This document shows positions 1-5,613 of a stretch of DNA of 7,032 nt, one piece after another. The stretch is from Paracoccaceae bacterium (lineage in GTDB: Bacteria; Pseudomonadota; Alphaproteobacteria; Rhodobacterales; Rhodobacteraceae), in contig PXDM01000376.1 in the NCBI GenBank assembly GCA_003565055.1, positions 1 through 7,032 on the forward strand, written 5' to 3'. Every line of letters begins with the position of its first letter. The stretch's first letter is position 1. The notes below the pieces were generated by a model. It was not told the DNA's origin, made no database searches, and saw only the letters and a list, made by a program, of their open reading frames with translations. The position numbers and the translations under genes were made by a program.

Positions 1-2185
1 GTATCGTGATGGAGGTGCCTTCGGACAGCGCACTTTTGATGCTGATCTGGCCCTTCATCATATCAACGAGGCGCTGGACGATGGACATGCCAAGTCCTGT
101 CCCACCGAAGCGGCGTGTGGTTCCGGCTTCGGCCTGCTCAAACGGGTCAAAAATGCGGTGGATCTGTTCCTCGGTCATCCCGATGCCAGTGTCATCGATG
201 CGGAATATGATCTGGTCGGGGCTGCTTGCGTCGACAGTCAGGCGGATTTCGCCCTGATCCGTGAATTTGACAGCATTTCCGATCACATTGTGCAGGATTT
301 GTGCGATGCGCGACGCATCCCCGAGCCGCGCGTGGCTGATCTCGGGCGATTGATCGACAGTGAGCCGGACCGTCTTGTTGCGCGCATTCACCCCGTGCAG
401 CGCGATGATCCGGTCGATCAACTCTGCGGGGATGAAGGGCTGTTCTTCAAGTGTCAGCTTGCCCGATTCGACGCGGGCCAGGTCAAGAATGTCATTGATC
501 AGCGACAAGAGGCTCCAGCCGGAATCGCGGATCGTTTGCAACATGTCCTGCTGGTCTGGCGCGAGCTCGGATTCAGCGAGCAGATCCGCCATGCCCAGAA
601 CGGCGTTGAGGGGTGTGCGGATTTCATGGCTCATGTTGGAGAGGAAATTCGATTTGGCATGGCTCGCCGCTTCGGCGCGCTGTCGCGCCTGATAGAGCTC
701 GGTCACGTCGATGCGCAGCCCGACACGGCCGCCATCCGAGGTCCGGGTCTCATAGATGCGCAGAACGCGCCCGTCGGAGAGGTGTTGCTCGAACATGCCT
801 GAACTGGCCATGTGCTGACGGAGGCGATTGGCGAGCCATTCTTCCTCGCGCCCCACAGCATCAGCGATTTCGCCGGCCATGGCACTTTTGCGCAGGATCG
901 TCTCGAAACTGGTGCCGGGCAGCATGATATCCGCGGTTGAGGGGTAGAATTCGCGGTATTTCTTGTTGCACAACACCAGTCGATCTTCGGAGTCGAAGAG
1001 AACGAAGCCGTCTTCGAGCGCTTCTATGGCGGAACTCAGACGCGCGCGGGCGCGTCGCGCGTCGCATTCGGCCGCCTCAGCGCGGCGGCGGCTTTCGACC
1101 TGATTCGTGATGTCGATGCGCAGCCCGACGCGCCCGCCTTCGGGGGTCTGGCGTTCCACGATCCTGATCCAGCGACCGGCGGCCAGACCAACTTCCAGCT
1201 CGTGACCCTCGGGCGGTGGCATCGCGATGTTGCGGGCATACCAGTCCTCTTCCTGCCCGATGGCGTCAGGAAAGAGCTTTTGCGCCAGACCGGCGCGCAG
1301 GATATCGCCGAAATAGACACCAGGTCTGATGATATCCCGGATCGGTGCATGGAAGTCACGATAGCGCCGGTTGCACAGGATGAGCTTGTCCTCGGCGTCA
1401 AAGAGAACGAAGCCGTCTTCGAGCGCTTCAATCGCGGAGGTGAGACTTTCGCGCGCGTCATGGGCGGCGGCTTCGGCATTTTTCGTGCGGATCCGGCTGT
1501 TGATTTGCTGGGTGATGTCCGTGCAGAGCGCGACGCGCCCGCCTTCGGGTGTGCCCCGTTCATTGATGCGCAACCAGCGGTCGCCATGGAAGCGGACCTC
1601 ATAGCTGAGGCCGGATGCGGGCGGTGCTTGTCGGTAATGGTCAAACCACTTCTTTTCTTGTCCGACCGCATCGGGGAAGATCCGCGCGGAGAGCATGGTG
1701 CGCAGGACATCGGCGAGCAACGCGCCGGGTTGCAGCACATGCGCGATCGGCGCAAAGAGATCGCGAAAGCGGCTGTTGCATGTCAGCAGCCGGTCTTCCG
1801 AATCATAGAGGATGAACCCGTCCGGAAGTGCCTCTAGTGCCATGCGCAAACGTGCGAGATCGGGGGTGACCCGCCGCGCAGAGATCGCGATTCCGACGCT
1901 TCCGGGCAGTTTGCGCAGGCTGAGATCGAGCGGCAGCCAGCCGCCATCAGCCCGACGCATGCGGCAACCGCTGCGCCCTTCGGGGTGTTGATCCGTCAAT
2001 CCACGCAGCAGATTGTCGAGGCTGGCCCGATCTTCGGGATGGGCGAGATCGTGGAGAGTTTGCCCGGCCAGGCCGGTCCGGGTCCAACCGAGTTCGGTGA
2101 TCCAGGCTTGGTTCACGGCCTCGAACTGGCCATCAACGGCCAGGATCACACCCGGATCGGGCGAAAGGTCGAAGTAATCTTTCAT
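1..2185 (-). CDS. Multi-PAS sensor histidine kinase, probably hybrid (3' end outside the window)
   Basis: The frame is open from the ATG at 2185 to the window edge, giving 728 visible residues. Residues about 1-105 form a canonical PAS domain (LGWTRTGLAGQTLHDLAHPED). Three PAS_7-like units follow at about 115-223, 250-358 and 385-493, each with an EAL-x-DGF start, a CN motif (C136, C271, C406) and a DIT/DVT end. HisKA carries the H-box SHEIRTPLN with phospho-acceptor His520. HATPase_c shows the N-box N633-VIG-N637, the G1 box DTGIGM (665-670), FDPFEQAE, and the G2 box GGTGLGM (694-700). All catalytic motifs are intact. No signal peptide or membrane segment is visible, so it should be a cytoplasmic sensor that autophosphorylates on His520; its ligand is unknown. 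The QAE...TRRFGGTGLG style is typical of hybrid kinases, so a receiver domain may follow beyond the window. An in-frame TGA lies 27 nt upstream with no other start codon between, which fixes the start. Confidence 0.93.
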   Translation of the reverse strand, partial: MKDYFDLSPDPGVILAVDGQFEAVNQAWITELGWTRTGLAGQTLHDLAHPEDRASLDNLLRGLTDQHPEGRSGCRMRRADGGWLPLDLSLRKLPGSVGIAISARRVTPDLARLRMALEALPDGFILYDSEDRLLTCNSRFRDLFAPIAHVLQPGALLADVLRTMLSARIFPDAVGQEKKWFDHYRQAPPASGLSYEVRFHGDRWLRINERGTPEGGRVALCTDITQQINSRIRTKNAEAAAHDARESLTSAIEALEDGFVLFDAEDKLILCNRRYRDFHAPIRDIIRPGVYFGDILRAGLAQKLFPDAIGQEEDWYARNIAMPPPEGHELEVGLAAGRWIRIVERQTPEGGRVGLRIDITNQVESRRRAEAAECDARRARARLSSAIEALEDGFVLFDSEDRLVLCNKKYREFYPSTADIMLPGTSFETILRKSAMAGEIADAVGREEEWLANRLRQHMASSGMFEQHLSDGRVLRIYETRTSDGGRVGLRIDVTELYQARQRAEAASHAKSNFLSNMSHEIRTPLNAVLGMADLLAESELAPDQQDMLQTIRDSGWSLLSLINDILDLARVESGKLTLEEQPFIPAELIDRIIALHGVNARNKTVRLTVDQSPEISHARLGDASRIAQILHNVIGNAVKFTDQGEIRLTVDASSPDQIIFRIDDTGIGMTEEQIHRIFDPFEQAEAGTTRRFGGTGLGMSIVQRLVDMMKGQISIKSALSEGTSITI
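996..1024 (-). repeat. 29-bp direct repeat, copy in PAS_7 unit 4
   Basis: This stretch is identical over 29 bp to 1401-1429, exactly 405 bp (135 codons) away. It encodes the start of a PAS_7-like unit (EALEDGFVLF). It is an internal coding repeat left by duplication of PAS units within the kinase gene, not a mobile element. Confidence 0.9.
1126..1144 (-). repeat. 19-bp direct repeat at the end of PAS_7 unit 3
   Basis: This is identical over 19 bp to 1531-1549, again 405 bp apart. It encodes the PEGGRV segment near the C-terminal end of a PAS_7-like unit. A diverged third copy starts at 721 in unit 4 (SDGGRV), at the same 405-bp spacing. Confidence 0.85.
1401..1429 (-). repeat. 29-bp direct repeat, copy in PAS_7 unit 3
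   Basis: This is the partner of 996-1024, in the same reading frame and at the equivalent place in the preceding PAS_7-like unit. The flanking codons differ between the two copies (for example DAEDKLILCN here and DSEDRLVLCN in unit 4), so only the core is still identical. Confidence 0.9.
1531..1549 (-). repeat. 19-bp direct repeat at the end of PAS_7 unit 2
   Basis: This is the partner of 1126-1144 at a 405-bp offset. It encodes the same PEGGRV segment in the first PAS_7-like unit. Together with the 29-bp pair it shows that all three units share one ancestral 135-codon module. Confidence 0.85.
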
Positions 2186-2187
2186 AG

Positions 2188-2192
2188 CCCTC
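2188..2192 (-). promoter_or_regulatory. Weak, closely spaced ribosome binding site of the histidine kinase
   Basis: The minus strand reads GAGGG-CT-ATG before the kinase, so the purine-rich Shine-Dalgarno-like stretch is only 2 nt from the start codon. This is shorter than the usual 5-9 nt. A second AAGG lies 15 nt upstream of the start, which is too far. No alternative in-frame start exists before the upstream stop, so the start call stands, but initiation may be inefficient. Confidence 0.4.
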
Positions 2193-2288
2193 GAATCACG
2201 CCTTTTGCCTGTTCAGGATCGCCAAGGCGTCGCGGCAGCAGTGGCGACGACATGCGTTCCTGCCCCAAGAGCTACCGTCTGAACATGA

Positions 2289-2302
2289 AATTGACGTTAA
2301 TT
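2289..2302. promoter_or_regulatory. Near-palindrome AATTGACGTTAATT, possible operator
   Basis: The 14-bp sequence is palindromic except for one base pair (left arm AATTGAC, right arm GTTAATT) and centres on ACGT. It sits in the only AT-rich patch of the gap, about 104-117 bp upstream of the kinase start and about 36 bp after the deaminase stop codon. On the minus strand it overlaps TTAA-N7-TTCA, one base off the half-site pattern TTAA-N7-TTAA of the alphaproteobacterial regulator CtrA. One such match in AT-rich sequence is weak evidence, so the site is tentative. Confidence 0.2.
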
Positions 2303-2337
2303 ACGCAGCGATGCCATTGTCGCGCCGCGCGCATATG

Positions 2338-3615
2338 TCAGGGGCGGCAGTGGCGGCGCTGGATCCGGGCGGGCCGTCCCGGCAGATCAAGCTGCGCCTC
2401 AGCGGCGGGGGTATGCGCGACAATCTTGCCACGCGCGATGACGGCGCGGCGGGTCGCGCGCAGGCGCAGCGCCTCGACCGGGTCACCTGCATCCAGCACA
2501 ACCAGCGAGGCCATGCAGCCCGGCGCGAGCTCGTAACCGTCGAGCCCCATGATGCGCGCATTCTCCAGCGTCACCATGTCGAAACAGGCGCGCATGTCAT
2601 CCGGATGGGTCATCTGCGCGACATGCAGCCCCATGAAGGCCACGTCGAGCATATCGGCCGTGCCCAGCGGATACCATGGATCGAGCACGCAATCCTGCCC
2701 CCAGCCGACTGTGATCCCATGGGCGCGCATTTCCTTGACGCGGGTCAGACCGCGACGCTTGGGGAAAGTGTCATGGCGGCCCTGAATGACGATATTGATC
2801 AAGGGGTTGGGGATGCAGGCCACCTCGGCCTCGGCCATCATGGGCAGCAGTTTCGAGACATAGTAATTGTCCATCGAATGCATCGAGGTCAGATGCGAGC
2901 CGGTCGCGCGGCCCTGCAACCCATGGCGGAGGGTTTCAGCGATGAGGGTTTCGATATGGCGCGAATTCGGGTCGTCGGTTTCGTCGCAATGCAGGTCGAT
3001 GGGCAGGCCGCGTTCGGCGGCGATGCGGCAGAGCGCTGCGACGGATGCTGTGCCATCGGCCATGGTGCGCTCGAAATGCGGGATGCCGCCGACCACATCG
3101 AGGCCCATATCGAGCGCACGCAGGGTCAGGGCTTCGGCCTGCGGGTCGCGGTAGAAGCCGTCTTGCGGGAAGGCCACGAGTTGAAGGTCGAGATAGGGGC
3201 GCACGGCCTCGCGCACCTCGATCAGTGCCTGTGCGCCCTTGAGGTCAGGATCGCAAGTGTCAACATGGCTGCGGATGGCGAGCAGGCCCATGCTCACGGC
3301 CCAGTCGCAATAGCTCAGCGCGCGGGCCTTCATCTCGTCAATCGTGGCGATCTGCTTCAACTCGCCCCAGAGCGCGATGCCCTCCAGAAGCGTGCCGGAC
3401 TGGTTGATGCGCGGCGTGCCGTAGCTGAGCGTTGCGTCCATGTGGAAATGCGGATCGACGAAGGGCGGGCTGACGAGGTTGCCGGTGGCGTCGAGGGTCT
3501 CGCCAGCTTCGGCCCCGTCGAGCGCTTCCACTGCCGTGATGCGCGTGCCGGTGATGCCGATATCGGGTACGCGGCCATCGGGCAGCGTGCCGCCCTTGAC
3601 GATCAGATCGAACAT
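2338..3615 (-). CDS. codA: Cytosine deaminase-family amidohydrolase, candidate 5-methylcytosine deaminase
   Basis: The 425-residue product matches the size of E. coli CodA (427) and aligns with it along its length. The enzyme hydrolyses the exocyclic amino group of a pyrimidine base (cytosine to uracil plus ammonia) in the cytoplasm. Metal and catalytic residues are all present at a constant offset of -5 from CodA: H56 and H58 (HFH), Q151, H209, E212 (HCDE), H241 and D308. The substrate loop reads GQDCVLDPWYPLG where CodA has GHDDVFDPWYPLG, so CodA His312 and Asp314 are replaced by Gln307 and Cys309. CodA homologues lacking the Asp314 equivalent are known to deaminate 5-methylcytosine to thymine, which makes that the favoured substrate. 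Cytosine, isoguanine or another aminated heterocycle remain possible. The ATG overlaps the upstream permease stop as TGATG, with AAAGGCGAG at 3621-3629 as a plausible ribosome binding site. It is the last gene of the operon. Confidence 0.92.
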   Translation of the reverse strand: MFDLIVKGGTLPDGRVPDIGITGTRITAVEALDGAEAGETLDATGNLVSPPFVDPHFHMDATLSYGTPRINQSGTLLEGIALWGELKQIATIDEMKARALSYCDWAVSMGLLAIRSHVDTCDPDLKGAQALIEVREAVRPYLDLQLVAFPQDGFYRDPQAEALTLRALDMGLDVVGGIPHFERTMADGTASVAALCRIAAERGLPIDLHCDETDDPNSRHIETLIAETLRHGLQGRATGSHLTSMHSMDNYYVSKLLPMMAEAEVACIPNPLINIVIQGRHDTFPKRRGLTRVKEMRAHGITVGWGQDCVLDPWYPLGTADMLDVAFMGLHVAQMTHPDDMRACFDMVTLENARIMGLDGYELAPGCMASLVVLDAGDPVEALRLRATRRAVIARGKIVAHTPAAEAQLDLPGRPARIQRRHCRP

Positions 3616-3617
3616 CA
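3613..3617 (-). promoter_or_regulatory. TGATG stop-start overlap coupling permease and deaminase
   Basis: The TGA of the second permease (3617-3615) and the ATG of the deaminase (3615-3613) share one base. Such overlaps favour re-initiation by the terminating ribosome. The deaminase is therefore probably made in proportion to the importer, which supports a joint function. Confidence 0.75.
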
Positions 3618-4562
3618 GCGCTCGCCTTTGTTGAAGGGGACCATGAGGGCGGCGGGCACGGAAGCGCGGCGCGACATGATCACCAGCGCGAGGATCGACA
3701 GGACGAAGGGCATCATCAAGAACACCTGATAGGGAATATCTGCGGCGATGGTGGTCTGTTGCAAGCGGATCTGCAAGGCGTCGAACATGCCGAAGAGGAC
3801 CGCGCCCAGAAGGGCCTTGCCCGGCATCCAGGCGCCGAAAACGACCAGAGCGATGCAGATCCAGCCGCGACCATTGACCATCTCGAAGAAAAACGAGTTG
3901 AAAGCGGACATGGTGAGGAAGGCCCCGCCGACCGCCATCAGGCCCGATCCGACGATCACCGAGCCCATGCGGAGTGCCGTGACTGACAGGCCCTGTGCGG
4001 CCACAGCGGCGGGGTTTTCGCCTGCGGCGCGCAGGGCCAGCCCCAAAGGTGTGCGAAACAGCACGAAGGATACGACGCCCACCAGCACGAAGGCGAGATA
4101 GGTCAGCGGGGTCTGTGTGAAGAGCGCGGGGCCGATCAGCGGCAGGTCGGAGAGATAGGGGATGGGGAAGGGCTGGAATGCCTCGATCCGGGGCGGGGTG
4201 GTGACGCGGGGCAGCGCGAGGCGATAGGCGAAATAGGCGCTCGCCGTGGCCAGAAGCGTGATCCCGAGCCCCACGACATGCTGGCTGAGCCCGAAGGGCA
4301 CGGTCAGCGTGCCATGGATGAGCCCGAAGAGCATCCCCGCCAGCATCGCCACCACAACCCCGGTCCAGAGCCCGCCACCGGAATAGACGGTCATCCAGCC
4401 TGCGAAAGCGCCCACGACCATGATCCCCTCGATCCCGAGGTTCAGCACGCCCGCGCGTTCGCAGATCAACTCGCCCATCGTGGCGAAGATCAGCGGTGAG
4501 GCGATGCGGATCACAGCGGCCCAGAAACTGGCGGAGAGGAAGATTTCCAGCACTTCGATCAT
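3615..4562 (-). CDS. ABC importer permease, nucleoside type (BPD_transp_2), second subunit
   Basis: The 315-residue protein is one half of the membrane channel of an ABC importer related to the B. subtilis NupQ (YufQ) type. It is highly hydrophobic, with about eight to ten likely membrane segments (for example near 10-30, 66-86, 94-114, 153-169, 200-220, 234-262 and 278-296). Family motifs are the membrane-embedded NLGIEG (41-46) and the cytoplasmic loop LRAAGENPAAVAAQGLSV (177-194), which should contact the ATPase. The N-terminal stretch GELICERAGVLNLGIEG is characteristic of this permease branch. It starts 1 nt after the stop of the other permease (TGA-C-ATG), with GGTGGG upstream as a possible ribosome binding site. 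Length and motifs look complete. Substrate cannot be read from the permease itself; neighbours suggest nucleosides or bases. Confidence 0.92.
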   Translation of the reverse strand: MIEVLEIFLSASFWAAVIRIASPLIFATMGELICERAGVLNLGIEGIMVVGAFAGWMTVYSGGGLWTGVVVAMLAGMLFGLIHGTLTVPFGLSQHVVGLGITLLATASAYFAYRLALPRVTTPPRIEAFQPFPIPYLSDLPLIGPALFTQTPLTYLAFVLVGVVSFVLFRTPLGLALRAAGENPAAVAAQGLSVTALRMGSVIVGSGLMAVGGAFLTMSAFNSFFFEMVNGRGWICIALVVFGAWMPGKALLGAVLFGMFDALQIRLQQTTIAADIPYQVFLMMPFVLSILALVIMSRRASVPAALMVPFNKGER

Positions 4563-4563
4563 G

Positions 4564-5613
4564 TCAGTCCCACCGCACCCGGAAGCGCGTGAGCGCGATG
4601 GCGAGCACCATGCTCAGAAGCGCAGTGGCCAGCATGATATTGGCGATATAGGTGGGCACGCCTGCCGCGCGGCTCATGCTGTCGGCACCCACGAAAACGC
4701 CTGCGACGAAGATCGCGCTGATGACCACGCCGATGGGGTTCAGAAGCGCGAGCATGGCGACGATGATGCCGGTATAGCCAAAGCCCGGCGAGAGATCGAG
4801 CGTGAGGTTGCCGCGTAGCCCTGCGACCTCGGAAAACCCCGCGAGGCCCGCTAGCCCGCCTGAGAGGAGCGCCGTTTTCACGATGACGCGGCCCACCGGG
4901 ATGCCTGCAAATTCCGCCGCTTGCCGGTTCGCGCCCACGGCGCGCATCTCATAGCCGAGCGTCGTGCGGGTCTGGATCACCCAGACCAGCGCCGCCGCGA
5001 TCAGCGCCAGCCCGAAACCCCAATGCAGCCGCAGCCCGTCGATCAGGCGCGGCAGGCGGGCATCCGGCACAAGGCGCGAGGATTGCGGCCAGCCCATGCC
5101 CATCGGGTCTTTGAGCGGCCCTTCGAGCAGCATGGAGATGAACAGAAGCATGATGAAGTTAAACAATAATGTGGTTACCACTTCGTCAACGCCGAGCCGG
5201 GTTTTCAGAAGTGCGGGGCCAAGCAGCACCAGCGCGCCCGCCAGAAGCGCCGCCCCTGCCATCGCAGGCAGGAGGGCGGCCGCATGCCAGCCCAGCGCGC
5301 CCGTCCCGAGCAGCACGGCCATCAGCGCGCCCGCGTAAAGCTGCGCCTCCGCCCCGATATTCCAGAGCTTCGCGCGGAAGGCCACAGCGACGGCAAGGCC
5401 CGTGAAAATCAGCGGCGTGGCGCGGTTGAGGGTTTCCAGTACCGCAAATTGCGAGCCTGCCGCGCCGCGCAGGATCAGCCCCAGCGTCTGGAACGGGTTC
5501 GCGCCTGCCAGCAGCGCCAGCGACGATCCCGCGAGCACTGTGAGCGCCAGCGCCAGCGCGGGCAAGCCGATCAGCCGCAAGGCCGAGGGGTTGGCGACAG
5601 GTTCAAGCCGCAT
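4564..5613 (-). CDS. ABC importer permease, nucleoside type (BPD_transp_2), first subunit
   Basis: The 349-residue protein is the partner permease, related to the B. subtilis NupP (YufP) type. A short charged N-terminus precedes the first membrane segment (about 14-36), and further hydrophobic stretches cover most of the chain. Family motifs are LWNIGAEAQLYAGAL (83-97) and the cytoplasmic coupling loop MRAVGANRQAAEFAGI (223-238). The conserved GLRGNLTLDLSPGFGYTGI region lies at 265-283. The typical motif is NIGAEGQ, so Ala90 is a mild substitution. The ATG at 5613 lies inside the ATPase gene (11-nt overlap), with GGGGGCAGG just upstream. It should form a heterodimeric channel with the permease that follows. 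Length and motifs look complete. Confidence 0.92.
   Translation of the reverse strand: MRLEPVANPSALRLIGLPALALALTVLAGSSLALLAGANPFQTLGLILRGAAGSQFAVLETLNRATPLIFTGLAVAVAFRAKLWNIGAEAQLYAGALMAVLLGTGALGWHAAALLPAMAGAALLAGALVLLGPALLKTRLGVDEVVTTLLFNFIMLLFISMLLEGPLKDPMGMGWPQSSRLVPDARLPRLIDGLRLHWGFGLALIAAALVWVIQTRTTLGYEMRAVGANRQAAEFAGIPVGRVIVKTALLSGGLAGLAGFSEVAGLRGNLTLDLSPGFGYTGIIVAMLALLNPIGVVISAIFVAGVFVGADSMSRAAGVPTYIANIMLATALLSMVLAIALTRFRVRWD

Larger units (their letters stand above)
2186..2337. other. 152-nt intergenic gap between the deaminase and the kinase gene
   Basis: The gap separates two genes of the same strand. It should hold the end of the importer-deaminase transcript and any promoter of the kinase gene. 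I see no convincing intrinsic terminator: the best hairpin (CGTCGC at 2228-2233 with GCGACG at 2244-2249) has a 6-bp stem, a 10-nt loop and no T-tract on either side. I see no clear -35/-10 pair on the minus strand. An AT-richer patch at about 2286-2304 contrasts with the GC-rich surroundings and contains a near-palindrome. No small ORF here is convincing. Confidence 0.6.

Noticed and set aside
158..802. Plus-strand open frames at 158-802 and 1202-1837 that could be taken as genes
   Set aside because: They are shadows of the histidine kinase on the minus strand, where the HisKA, HATPase and PAS motifs are found in one continuous frame.
996..1429. Direct repeats as CRISPR or mobile element ends
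   Set aside because: They lie in frame within coding sequence at exactly one PAS-unit spacing and encode matching parts of homologous domains.
1036..1755. A 239-codon minus-strand open frame inside the kinase gene
   Set aside because: It is in a different frame from the kinase, whose PAS_7-like units span the same bases with conserved motifs at exact spacing. The alternative product is a low-complexity Arg/Ser/Pro-rich string.
2228..2249. Hairpin CGTCGC/GCGACG as a terminator for the deaminase operon
   Set aside because: The stem is only 6 bp, the loop is 10 nt and no T-tract follows. Such short matches are common in GC-rich sequence.
2311..3729. A 472-codon open frame on the plus strand, antisense to the deaminase gene
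   Set aside because: It covers the whole deaminase gene, which has full family homology and catalytic residues on the minus strand. In GC-rich genes with G/C-biased third positions the opposite strand often lacks stops. The translation shows no recognisable domain.
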